A stretch of 64,000 bases of DNA from Symsagittifera roscoffensis (taxonomy: Eukaryota; Xenacoelomorpha; Acoela; Convolutidae), in contig NC_087070.1 of the NCBI RefSeq assembly GCF_963678635.1, positions 52,800,750-52,864,749 of the forward strand, given 5' to 3'. This document shows, in pieces, positions 49,001 to 57,602 of the stretch. A program made the translations under genes and the position numbers. Every line of letters starts with the position of its first letter. The first letter of the stretch is position 1. The notes beneath the pieces were generated by a model, which worked only from the letters and a program-made list of their open reading frames with translations, made no database searches and was not told the DNA's origin.

Positions 49001-49031
49001 GTCACCTCTGACTCATTCTTGTTCTGCACAA
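30975..49031 (+). CDS. Secreted or membrane FN3-repeat protein, 5' part of gene (seven exons)
   Basis: Seven exons fit together: 30975-31054, 31703-31734, 33886-34149, 41520-41678, 45099-45239, 45746-45928 and 48930-49031. All have AG acceptors and GT donors, and every junction is phase-consistent: phase 2, then phase 1 throughout. The product starts with a signal peptide (core LLAVVLVLLLF). It continues with an N-terminal beta-rich module and two FN3 domains, each split by an intron. The FN3 marks are GLDRFTWYQFRV and LTPATNYTYRLDVYD. Many N-x-S/T sequons point to a glycosylated extracellular chain. The last exon ends in phase 1, so the gene continues to the right, with membrane anchor or further repeats unseen. 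Introns reach 7.4 kb and carry many mobile elements. I cannot name the orthologue. Usherin-, receptor phosphatase- and adhesion-like FN3 proteins are all possible. Confidence 0.7.
31703..31734 (+). CDS. FN3 gene exon 2: 32-nt micro-exon
   Basis: Between the acceptor ttgctgttgtag and the donor cag|gttagt. The 32 bases convert phase 2 to the phase 1 needed by the next exon, and add RASFVSAAA, a plausible signal-peptidase region. Without it exon 1 cannot join exon 3 in frame. Confidence 0.55.
32940..33290 (+). repeat. Duplicated block in the second intron of the FN3 gene
   Basis: Two degenerate copies, about 32945-33085 and 33143-33285, share aaaatcagc, a gactgatatatcat type core, and a gaaaaaaaccggtt end. 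The overlapping open frames here are by-products. Confidence 0.55.
33886..34149 (+). CDS. FN3 gene exon 3: N-terminal beta-rich module
   Basis: 264 nt, phase 1 to phase 1, acceptor atgtttcag, donor g|gtaatt. About 88 residues with alternating hydrophobic strands, SIGFEVSGV and AQFYFYELF, and five N-x-S/T sequons. The size and phases suit one FN3-like domain, although the sequence is not classical. Local GC is higher than in the flanks. Confidence 0.75.
34438..34460. repeat. (AT)n microsatellite
   Basis: Uninterrupted alternating AT run of about 22 bases in the third intron of the FN3 gene. Confidence 0.9.
34781..34810 (+). repeat. 10-bp tandem repeat (tgccttcttt)
   Basis: Three tandem copies, exact. 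Confidence 0.9.
35030..35260. repeat. Cluster of short attgtatga-type repeats
   Basis: Inverted and direct short copies of aattgtatga and its complement tcatacaatt, with taagcgattt and aggtattttct variants. The same motif returns in the spacer blocks of the satellite at 35804, 37229 and 38607. Confidence 0.6.
35800..36080 (+). repeat. Satellite spacer block, copy 1
   Basis: Contains tttttcaaaaatgtatgaaa, aagcattttctccttacact, a tatatcacccgagcaagcac stretch and aaaaaacatatcctggtagc. It recurs at 37220-37475 and 38600-38870, separating runs of the 21-bp satellite. This first copy is longer by an extra gtatgacaatgatttttgtt insertion. Confidence 0.85.
37220..37475 (+). repeat. Satellite spacer block, copy 2
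   Basis: Near-identical to 38600-38870 and similar to 35800-36080. Confidence 0.9.
38600..38870 (+). repeat. Satellite spacer block, copy 3
   Basis: Near-identical to copy 2. The distance between copies 2 and 3 is about 1.39 kb, and between copies 1 and 2 about 1.42 kb. Confidence 0.9.
40650..40775 (+). repeat. G-run repeat, copy 2
   Basis: Contains gagggggagattcgttaata, tatgtttaacc and ggggagggaaataggt, the same elements as at 5637-5765 in similar order. Confidence 0.45.
41133..41446 (+). repeat. Small inverted-repeat element (MITE-like), copy 2
   Basis: About 314 bp. Left end caggggcggattgag and the reverse complement of the right end, caggagcggatctag, match at 11 of 15 positions, giving short terminal inverted repeats. 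The interior matches 29368-29700 in reverse and part of 49640-49925. It ends 74 bases before exon 4 of the FN3 gene. Confidence 0.75.
41520..41678 (+). CDS. FN3 gene exon 4: first half of an FN3 domain
   Basis: 159 nt, phase 1 to phase 1, acceptor atattttag, donor ctag|gtttgc. Begins PRPPVGVAAQL, a usual FN3 A-strand opening, and continues VKVSFGTDP and FIVEEVNGT. It is squeezed between a MITE ending 74 bases before it and a palindromic Tc1-like element starting 41 bases after it. Confidence 0.75.
41719..42449. mobile_element. Palindromic Tc1/mariner-like MITE, copy 1
   Basis: 731 bp, starting CAGTGCTGATTTAAATTAAC and ending in its reverse complement, flanked by TA on both sides (41717-41718, 42450-42451). 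The two halves are reverse complements over almost their full length, so the element is one long hairpin. The TA duplication and CAGTG ends are typical of Tc1/mariner. No transposase frame is present, so it must be mobilised in trans. Confidence 0.85.
42454..43202. mobile_element. Palindromic Tc1/mariner-like MITE, copy 2
   Basis: 749 bp, the same family as copy 1 and separated from it by TATA only. Flanked by TA (42452-42453 and 43203-43204). The left end has a short internal duplication of ttgaaatttaa. The arms have diverged from copy 1 at scattered sites. Probably a second insertion into the TA beside the first. Confidence 0.85.
43205..44510. other. Intron sequence without recognised content
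   Basis: AT-rich intron 4 sequence of the FN3 gene, with short runs of aaattgaaac and gtcgaata-type degenerate repeats around 43390-43690. No gene seen. Confidence 0.5.
44514..44700 (+). repeat. 20-bp minisatellite
   Basis: Tandem copies of attccgcttacaatttgcgg with a cccgctcacaatttgcggtt variant alternating. Isolated related copies lie at about 44748, 44882 and 44918. The gcgga/tccgc parts are partly palindromic. Located in intron 4 of the FN3 gene. Confidence 0.85.
45099..45239 (+). CDS. FN3 gene exon 5: second half of an FN3 domain
   Basis: 141 nt, phase 1 to phase 1, acceptor tggcttag, donor acag|gtaaaa. Encodes VNVTGLDRFTWYQFRVSQ, the E-to-F strand signature of FN3, then a Cys and two sequons. 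With exon 4 it makes one domain of about 100 residues. Confidence 0.75.
45746..45928 (+). CDS. FN3 gene exon 6: first half of an FN3 domain
   Basis: 183 nt, phase 1 to phase 1, acceptor ttttttcag, donor tcaa|gtacga. Opens PNVQQVMSAVVNQTTIELTF and continues EFRLIRNGELYQTF, typical of strands A to C' of FN3. Three sequons. Confidence 0.75.
45929..48929. other. Intron 6 of the FN3 gene
   Basis: About 3 kb between exons 6 and 7. No coding region, RNA gene or clear repeat recognised. Short open frames on either strand lack motifs. Confidence 0.5.
48930..49031 (+). CDS. FN3 gene exon 7: second half of an FN3 domain
   Basis: 102 nt, phase 1 to phase 1, acceptor gtgtttcag, donor acaa|gttagt. Encodes SFLTPATNYTYRLDVYDSQ, the classical FN3 LxPxTxYxYRL signature, then TVTSDSFLFCT. 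It completes the domain begun in exon 6. Confidence 0.75.
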
Positions 49032-52000
49032 GTTAGTACAACACACACACAAGTTAACAAGTTGCTAAGCAGAAAAACTGTAATCAAATTTTCGCAGATG
49101 TTCATTTTTAAATTTTTCGTTTTTAGTAAAAAAAAAAAATCACAAAAATGGCCCCGTTTTCAAGTCGTGGAAATTTACATAAGTTGCTGTTCTTGGCTTT
49201 GGACGCAAAAGAATGTTGAATATTTGTTGTATGAAGAATTCTAAGGGATCGCAGAACTTGCATAATTTGTCTCACAATATAAAACAGTAAAGAAAAACGA
49301 ATTTGGGCCAAGCTAACATTCTTCTTCACCCCCTGGCCGCTGAGGAGTGATGATGTTAACTTGGTTCTGATCTTGAACTTTCAGCCAATCAGAATAAAGC
49401 ATTTTACAAGAAAAGCTTAGCAAATGTAATTTAAAATGGACGCTCGGATTGAGGATCTTAACTTGGTCTGTCTATCTAGGGGGGGGGGGGGGAAGTTAAC
49501 TTGATCCAAGATATTATATGCCGAATTTTGAAGAAAAAGAATGGATTATGTCATCAGCGGATTTAAGGGGGGGGGGGGTGGTAGAATGGACGCTTTATCC
49601 TCAGGGATAAGACCCCCTTTCGACTTAAAGGGTTCCCCCTTTGTACTATTTTGAGATACAAAAATTTTGAGGGGGGAGCGTGCGACGAAAAAACGCAATT
49701 TTTTGGTCAATTTTTTTCTCCAAAAACGGTCTAAAAACGCCTTTTCTGGCCTGTTTTTTCAAAAATTGGCGGCGGCGCAGAAAATTTGACCAAAATGGGG
49801 TCTTTTTAGTCATTTATGAGAGCTCAGAATATCAATTTGCTCGAACTAAAAAAAAGTCGAGAAAGGTTTCGATTTTTTTTTTTGAAAATCCGCCCTACCT
49901 CGAGGAAATCTTCGATCCACCCTTGGATTATGTAGTTAATTTCTTTTTGACCTAATTCGGTTTTTTAACTTGCAAAATTGACCGGAATTTGAAAGCTGAA
50001 AGTTAAAAAAAATAGTCATTCAACCTTTAGGTAATGGTGGATTTTAACCTTTTTTAAATGGAAGAAGAACGCGAAACTTTGAACAAAACTGTAGCAGTCT
50101 GGAACACAAAAGTTCTTTATGGTAAATCAAGTTAAACATTAGCGTGTATTGAACGGTGTTTACCCACAGTGCCGCATTTCTGGAGAGGCTAAAAAAACTG
50201 AAACCTTTGTTAAGATAATTTTGAAGTAATTGGCGACAAAATAAAAGTTCCATAAATAGGCAAAATTGTCATAAAATCAAAACTATGCTTTTAAAGATAC
50301 AATGGACAAAAAAAATTGATTTATGTAATAACTTTGCTTTTACGGAACAAGATAGAGAAGAAAACGAGCTGAAGCTGAAGAAAACGAGAAGAAGCTACTA
50401 CCTCAATACGCATTATTTTTGCCGACCAAGAACTAATTTTTCTCGGCTCTCCAGTAAACTGTTAATTAAACGCGCAGTTAAATAACTGTTATGTGGGAGG
50501 CGAGGAGCGGGAGCCGAAAACGTGATCGAAACCACGTTTTACTGCATTTTTTTTGTCAAAAAAAATTTCAAAATTTAAATAGGTCAAAACGTTTGTTTTT
50601 AGGGTCTTTTATTTAATTGGTGGGGTATAATAGTAAACACTTAATTGAATTGAAAAACTTTTTAAATTGAATATTTTCAATAATATATTTTTTGAGCGAA
50701 TCGGAATTCATCGGCTATCCGAGACAAGAACGATTTCGGATCTCCGGTAACAAAACTTTTTTTGACTATCTGGGAGCAAACACCTTTTTCGACTATCCAA
50801 TTGTTCAACTATGTAACACGCCATCTATAGGAAACAAACCGAAGTGATTTATAGCCGGAAAATTCCGGTCAAAATCCAACTTTTTCACTCCATAGTGACC
50901 ACAAAAAAAATCAAAAAAATTTTGCGCTGAATTCAAAAGCTCTGAACAATCAAAATTTTAAAAACAAGTACTAGATAACGAAGATTCACAAGTTGACAAA
51001 AAAGGTCTTTTTGCAACCGTCAACACAACCCGACGGGCCAGTCTGGACTGCCAATTTAGATCTGAAAAACGCTTGAAGTCAACTCAAATTTTACGATGCA
51101 ACTAGTAAACAAGGCAACGTCAGCATTTTAAGCGAAACTAACATTGAATAAAACTCATTTTTCAACCAAATTATATGGACTTGGAGATGCGTGGGAAAAT
51201 TTTTAAAGAACCATGGAATCAGTTTTAAATGGCAGTTTTTGCTCGAATTGATTCATTCATTGACGATACTTTAAATCTGTCAAAAAAGTCCTTTGCAGAG
51301 CGCAAAACGATGTAAGCAAAAACAATCTTAATCTCTAGCAAGAACAATATGGCAGTGAAATGGGGAAAAATGGAAAAAAATTATTTTATAAAGAAATTGG
51401 TTAGTTAGGATTCAACTCATAAGAAGCAGGGGTGCATTTTTGGTCGGAAAGGCCAACGCAATTAGAATAATTCCCATACCAAAGAACACATCTGAACTCC
51501 GATCAATTCTTATGGTTCAATAAACCATTTTGTCAAAGCCTACCAAACTATTCAACACTTAAGTTGCCGGTCAGATTGCTGTTACACAAAACATTTGCCT
51601 GATAAAGCATAAGTTTGCATTTTGTAGGATTTTGATTTTGTAGTGCTTTTACCCAATCAATCCCATTCACATTCTAGCTTTCAAAGAACTAAAGGTAGAA
51701 ATTATAAAAATTACGAAAAGCTGCCAATTAAACGTTAAAGAGAAAACTAGTTTGAAAAATTAGACTTATCACAACAGATTATAGGCAATGGTGGAACAGT
51801 TCGGCCAAAAATATATTTAAAATTCTCGAAAAGATATACTCTACTAATAAACTGGAACTTTGGACGTAGTTTGAGCTTCGGAGCTTTGTAGGAAGTATCT
51901 TCACGGTTCAGAGTTTGAAAACGCTACTTATCTTAAAACTAAAAGCTTTCTTTCTAGCTTTTTCAGCCAACCACAGCAATAAGACGATGCACAGAAAACC

Positions 52001-52620
52001 TAGAAGACTCGCCCGTAGAGTGAACAGTTTTTTCGTTCATTTTTTAAATTTTTTTCACCAGGGTTTACTAATCTTTTACCAAGATCTTCATCAAGCAAAA
52101 ACTAACCATCGTATCCCTAGGACAAAAAGTTTGTTGCGGCTCAATTTGTAAAACAGGAGGAATTTGAATAAATAGCAATACAAAATTAAAGTGAATAACC
52201 ATTCTGTAATAATACCGTTGGCCACTGTAATGTTAACTCTTATCATCTAGTCAGGAACGTCTTTTTGAGTAACGCGATTAGTTTCAGATGCAAAAACCAG
52301 GTTATTAACCTCATTTAGACTCAAAGTTAGTGCTTCTTTTAATACTTGTATTGCTTAGTCACTCAAGTTTTGCGACAATTTTCACATTAGGGCAGAAAAG
52401 TATTACTAAGTTGCTTACATTTAGACAACTCTAGTTTCATTTTAAGTGAATTATTTTCATAGACTAAGTACATTGGATCAAAAGTGCACCAAGCAGTGGC
52501 CAAAGTCAGGAACTTTTTTAATCAGAACCTTTTCTCATAGTCTCAGAGGAAAAATATTTTGCTTTGAAAACCAAAGATAAGTTGTTTATGGCCGACCCTT
52601 AGGCCTACTCAAACAGTGTA
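49032..52620. other. Gene-free stretch right of FN3 exon 7
   Basis: Presumed intron. It contains G runs at 49479-49492 and 49567-49577 and a decayed MITE copy (49640-49925). The rest, to 52620, shows no gene and no recognised repeat. Confidence 0.5.
49640..49925 (+). repeat. Small inverted-repeat element (MITE-like), copy 3, eroded
   Basis: Shares ggcggcgcagaaaatttgac, gaactaaaaaaaagtcgag and cctcgaggaaatc-type blocks with copies 1 and 2, in the orientation of copy 2. The terminal repeats are eroded. Confidence 0.55.
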
Positions 52621-54130
52621 AAGCTGATCTTATTTCGTCCACCAGTCCTTTCATTCCAGAAAGCCGCTGTTCCAGGAGGAAGCTATTTCAGATGATGACG
52701 AAAGACGAGAAAATCGTTGAGGACCTATTTTTGACATTAGACCATTAGGAGACCTTGGAGCGTTGATTGTAGAATTAGGGGATTCCTTCGCAAGCTGTCC
52801 CTTTGGCAGTGAATTCAGCGGGGCGACCGAGATTTACTACTTTCTACAATCCCGAAAGGGTTGATCTGGTGGCAAAAATCCTGTATTGCTCTCTGTTGCT
52901 TGCCGCTTTTGTGTATTGCTCTTCTGGCTGTCTTGTCTACTCGATACAATCGCAAGAGTTTCTAATTTTAGATAAATTCAGATGATTATACGTCTGATTA
53001 CAGAGGGCTCTGAGTGGCCAGGTTATTATCCAATAATCAAATCAAAAGGAAAGGGTCTGCGATTTATGAGCATTAATTGCCTTATTGCAATTAACTTCCA
53101 GCTAACTCCACTAATACTGAACTATTCTCTCTCTAGAGAATCTCTGACTAGTGCAACTATCTAATTTTTCTGCTACAGTTGTTCTCTTATTTCGAGAACC
53201 AACTACTCGTTTAGCTAGCAATAATTTTTCTCTCTAACTAACGGAGAACCTACTATACTCTCTCTCAGTTTCAATTGCTCTCTTCTCTGACTGAGAACCA
53301 ACTACTCTCAATAGTAGTTAACAACTGTTCTGACTCTTAAAGGCTCTCCGGTACCCTCCACTTCCTTATCTTTCCTTACACTTAGTTTTAGTTAAGTCAC
53401 GCCATTCCATATCTGTCCAGACATCCGCTTAAGTCACCGGTCCGCAAGTTTTAAGGCTATATCCCTCCCCCTGTCACTTCTGCGACGTGCGAACTTCGGT
53501 TTCTTTTATCAATCTTTTCACGCTTATTAGGTAACCGGTATGCGGTAGGTGTCACAATTTGACCAAGCAAACAAATGTCATACGATTCTAGTCAACTAAT
53601 TCCTGACCTCAGTGACTTCAGCCCTCGAGCTCAACTAACCTCTAAACCATGATATGTTTACCCAGTGATCCTCCCAAGGTCTTTATTTTAAATATCCCGT
53701 TAACGTTCCGACCTCCTTAGTGTAGGGGGAGACCCTTTTTATGGGTAGCTAATTCATTTCAAGCATCTAAAACTTCTATCTGTTTTCTATTCCAATCCCG
53801 ATCTTCTAGCTATCAGGGGAACGTAGTTCGTCTATTAGGGGTCAAATTAAACCAAAAAATCACTTCCGAGAAGCCAAGTAAATTTCCCGTTCGTTCATAC
53901 TTTTTAGGAGATTTAATTCTCATGCTACGGTCCTTTTACTATCAGATTGCTCTGGGACTACTTTTCTTTAGTGTAGTTGAAATGCTATTAATAGATCACT
54001 CCCCAAGCTAAACTGAACCCAATGTTTACCAAATCCACTTTGAATTAAATCCACTACTCCAAGGTTGCAATGTAAAACTGTACCTCGATCGACTTCTGCT
54101 CTAATTCCCAATATAAAATTTTTCCTCCCA
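52621..54130. other. Gene-free stretch with higher GC than its surroundings
   Basis: Base composition is visibly less AT-rich than the FN3 introns. One 60-codon open frame at 52803-52985 lacks a supporting motif. No gene is called. It holds a short repeat at 53179-53312. Confidence 0.45.
53179..53312 (+). repeat. Imperfect repeats around gagaaccaactactc
   Basis: Three degenerate copies (about 53179, 53228 and 53276), each with a pyrimidine ctctctt part followed by gagaacc and aactactc. The ctct and gaga parts can pair, so each copy can form a small hairpin. Confidence 0.55.
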
Positions 54131-55020
54131 ATTTTAGCAAGGTGACCCATTTTCATTTCCAGGGGTTGGGCTGGAAAATACGCCACTTTCCGTTGTTAAT
54201 CTCGGGGTTTTCCATGCAATATGGGGTCAAAGCGCCCAAAGGTCAACATAAGGTCACCCAGGGGTCAACCGGGGTCAAACTTCCATATTTGGGTTCAGAA
54301 TTCTATGGGGTCCTAAGTACCAAGTTTCATTCATATCTCATTAATACTTCACAAGTTATCCAATTTCTAAGGTCCATTATCACTTTTTCTGGAAAAACAC
54401 TATTAACACCGGAAGGAGTCGCCGGAGGGTTTTCACTCACAAGAGGTCTTTTTTCGGAGTTTGTATTTTATGCCGAATGCCGCAATAAAATCATTATGCC
54501 ACTGTTCATCATTTCGCGTACTTCAACTATTTCCGGTCTAAGGGGTTGTTTTTTCAAGTGATAATAGCTTTCGGTTCAACCGCCGGATTTGATTCAAGTT
54601 ATAGGACAAGATGTATCTAGCCACTACCTATCATCCCTCCAAGTTTCAGCTCCCTTCATTCATTTGAGGCTGAGAAACGACTTCCGGAAGTTAGGGGTGG
54701 GTTTGTTTACTTTGGGCAAAAAACCGGAAGTGGGGGTCTTAGGGGTCTGGGGTTCCAAACTTAAGCTTCCCTCAACTAGGCCCACAACAAACTAGAATTT
54801 GAGTCTATTCCAACCGCTAGTTACCGAGTTCTGCTAGGGCGATTTGCACTTCCGGTAACCGTTATCCGGTAACCGTTATCCGAAGGGTCTGGATTTTTGC
54901 ATGCCCGGGTCAAATTATCTCTAGTATCCGTCCTATGAGTTTCGTAAAGCAAGTCCCGGTAGTTTCCATTGGTGGGGGGGGGGGGTTGCAAAACCGGTAG
55001 CGTTTCAAATCCTGATTATT
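54131..55020. other. Unclassified repeat-like sequence with AGGTCA half-sites
   Basis: Contains phrases such as ccaagtttcattcatatctc and several ccggaag or ttccgg copies, and a duplicated ccggtaaccgttat (54852-54879). A 139-codon open frame (54142-54561) begins with GTG and has no recognised domain. Most likely part of an unidentified dispersed element. Confidence 0.4.
54224..54277 (+). promoter_or_regulatory. Cluster of RGGTCA nuclear-receptor-type half-sites
   Basis: Five half-sites on one strand: GGGTCA 54224, AGGTCA 54240, AGGTCA 54251, GGGTCA 54262 and GGGTCA 54272. The spacers between the last four are 5, 5 and 4 bases, giving DR5, DR5 and DR4. Such direct repeats are known targets of RAR/RXR-like and TR/LXR-like receptors. 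It may be accidental repeat sequence. Confidence 0.3.
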
Positions 55021-55057
55021 GTCTGTTTTTTTGGTCGATTTTGCAACTTAACCAATT

Positions 55058-55604
55058 GTTGTTCCGACTTTCGATACGAAAGTAACGGAATATTTGTGCT
55101 TGGGGTGGGTTTTTTTTTCTTCAGACAAATTTCGACTTTTTAACTAGCCATTTTTGACGGAACTTTTTTATATCATTCAAAAGGTAATGTTGTCTTGAGC
55201 TTAAATTTTAAAAGATATCTCACCTGTGATCATTTTTCGTAAAATTATTAGGGTTTAAAGGTTGCCATTTTGGCCATTTCGACCAATTTGGGACAATTAA
55301 CGCGCGATATAATTCGAGCTATTAACGCGTAAGCGGATATTTAATCCGTCTTAGAAATCGTTCCAAGTTGGTTGAAAGAAGCTTCTTTGCCATAATTTAT
55401 TTGTTACAAGCGACGAAATCTATCCTTTTGTTCTTAATATGGCGTGTGGGTGGATGATTTTCGTTAAAAATTTCAAATTTTAGAAGAAAAAAATTTTTCT
55501 TTTAATTTATTTCAATAAGTTTTTTTATGTTTTTACTGCTCCATGAACCTTAAAAGGCATTCGGAACATTCAGGGCTTCGCCCTGATAGGAGCAGTTTTG
55601 TTTA
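55058..55604 (+). repeat. Dispersed repeat R, copy 2
   Basis: The fuller of the two forward copies (see 24490-24860). Ends with gaacattcagggcttcgccctgata and gagcagttttg in order. Contains an imperfect palindrome, agggcttcgccct. Confidence 0.7.
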
Positions 55605-56654
55605 CTCTGCTACTTAGCTTAATGACGAATCAATCTTACGCTCAGGTTACTATAGCATGTAATACAGTAGAATCACCAATTCTACATTGATGAAAAAAAT
55701 TGACGAAGACCTCCACATTAAAGACGAGTTATTTTTCTAGATAATGAGCTAGTATATCTCAAAAGCAATACATGGAGCGTTTCATTCTATAGTAACTAAA
55801 CTCATCCGAGACAATTAGGAACGAAATTCTTAGCCGATTTCATTTTGTGGTCACACTTTTATAGGAAGATTCACCAAGAACAAGTCATGTCTCAGAGCTT
55901 CATAGTCACAATATCAAAGTACTATACCGAAAAGCTCAAATGATTAAAAATTCCAGATTTGTTCTCTAACGAAGAAATGAACTTAGTGTTTCCGGACCAT
56001 TGGACTGGGGAACAAAGAAATATATCTTTTTGAGTTTTATTCATTTAACTTTTTTCTCCCGACAAGGGTAGCTTAAAGCACTCACCTTTTTTTCGTTCTG
56101 TCACTTATATGGATTTCCTAGGTGAATTGGAGTTGACCATGGGTCAAGTTTCTTATATTTTGATTCTAGATCTTGAAACTATTTTTGTAGAGTGGCAGTT
56201 CATAGGTTAAATGTACTTGTAGAAAGAGTTGTATATACACTTACCGCAGATTTTTTAGCCATGTCTTTCAAACTACTTGATCCGTTCTTGAAAAAATTAC
56301 AAAACACCGCCCATCGGTTGCACTCATTTCTAAAAATTTTCTTATTGAGCTGCTAACAAAAAAAAAGTGAGAGAGAGAGAGAGAAAAAAAATGAGAGAGA
56401 GAGAGAGAGAAAGAGCGTCACTGGAAACTGCACGATGGGGCAGAACACGGCTCTCTGGACGCCGACCTGATCAAATCCCAATCTTCGATGAATTCAGAAG
56501 ACAACATACCACTCTCAGCAACCAGTATGAAAATCAATACCCGTAGTCGAGACCTTGCAGACCAAAAAGAAGCATTTCAAGGCAAAGGATTTCCGAAAAG
56601 TTTCAGAGAAAAAAGATTCGTGGATAAGTTTTGTGAAAAAGATGCGCTAGTGCA
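55605..56654. other. Gene-free stretch before element B
   Basis: No gene recognised. A (GA)n-type microsatellite lies at 56367-56412. Confidence 0.5.
56367..56412 (+). repeat. (GA)n microsatellite
   Basis: Two GA runs interrupted by a short A run. Confidence 0.9.
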
Positions 56655-56746
56655 TGTTCTGAATTGAAATCAGAAACACAATTCTTAAATTTTTACCATA
56701 TGTTCTGACTTGAAATCAGAAACATAATTCTTAAACTTTTGACTTG
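56655..56746 (+). repeat. 46-bp direct duplication
   Basis: Two copies (56655-56700 and 56701-56746) of a unit starting tgttctga.ttgaaatcag, differing by a few bases. Either start could be the 5' edge of the LTR of element B, as both begin TG. Confidence 0.8.
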
Positions 56747-56864
56747 AAATTACGCGTTTGCTCGGTTGATAAAATATCACCAAAAGCAAACATTTCAGCA
56801 TGTGTTGGTTCTTTCTGATTGGTTTGAACAACAGATGGAATGTTGAAAATATCAAAATCTACGG

Positions 56865-56872
56865 TATAAAAG
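56865..56872 (+). promoter_or_regulatory. TATA box of the element B LTR
   Basis: TATAAAAG in an otherwise ordinary AT-rich context, placed about 340 bases before the primer binding site. This fits an LTR promoter. Confidence 0.5.
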
Positions 56873-57203
56873 CCAAGCGAAAATATACCAAATATCACTT
56901 CATCACTTTCTCAAAATCTCAAATCTCACAACCACTCTCATACTGAGACCCCCAAACATCCTAATAACCAAAATCTCTAATCTCTATCTCGATAACTATC
57001 AATCCAAACCCCAATGTCTCTTGATATAAAATTGATGTGTGTCCTCTATATTTGAAATAATATCCCTATTTACGAGTGAAAGAAACTTTGTCTGTTGAAT
57101 AAGAATAGGAAAAAATCTTAGCAACATTCAGAAAGACCCCTTGTTCTAACTAGCTGCGATTTGGTCGATCGCAATAAGTTAACTCAAATTAGTTTGGAAT
57201 AAT

Positions 57204-57221
57204 TGGTGCGACCAGTGAGGC
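57204..57221 (+). other. Primer binding site of element B
   Basis: tggtgcgaccagtgaggc starts with TGG, complementary to a tRNA CCA end. Its first 11 bases also occur at 6661, upstream of element A. Confidence 0.5.
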
Positions 57222-57227
57222 ACACAA

Positions 57228-57590
57228 GTTTCAAAAATTCGCTCAATTTTCAAATTCTCAAAAAACTGAGATTATCAAAATTTCAAAAAGTTGAAAATTT
57301 CAAAAGTTGAAATTATCAAGTTTCAAAAAGTTGAAATTATCAAAAAATCAAAAATTGAAATTATCAAAATTTCAAAAAGTTGAAAATTTCAAAAGTTGAA
57401 ATAATCAAATTTCAAAAAGTTGAAATTATCAAAAAATCAAAAGTTGAAATTATCAAAATTTCAAATTATCAAAATTTCAAATAAAAAAGGAACTACATCA
57501 AATTTCAAAAAGTTGAAATTATCAAAAAATCAAAAGTTGAAATTATCAAAATTTCAAAATTTCAAAACTTTAAATTGGATATCTTAAGTT
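57228..57590 (+). repeat. Leader minisatellite of element B
   Basis: Degenerate tandem units made of ttcaaaaagttgaaattatc and aaaaaatcaaaagttgaa, about 40-60 bases, between the primer binding site and gag. The tcaa and ttga parts can pair, so the leader RNA may fold extensively. Confidence 0.85.
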
Positions 57591-57602
57591 GAAAAAAGTA
57601 AG

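Larger units (their letters stand above)
56655..57203 (+). other. Probable 5' LTR of Ty3/gypsy element B
   Basis: Bounded on the right by the primer binding site at 57204. It has a TATA box at 56865-56872 and begins with TG at 56655 or 56701. The 3' LTR is outside the window, so the exact edges cannot be checked. The right end does not show the usual CA. Confidence 0.5.

Noticed and set aside
52660-52985. Possible further FN3 exon or small gene
   Set aside because: An acceptor-like site and an open frame exist, but there is no FN3 motif and no donor in phase 1.
54142-54561. A 139-codon open frame
   Set aside because: Starts with GTG, no domain, lies in repeat-like DNA with GGTCA runs. Not enough to call a gene.
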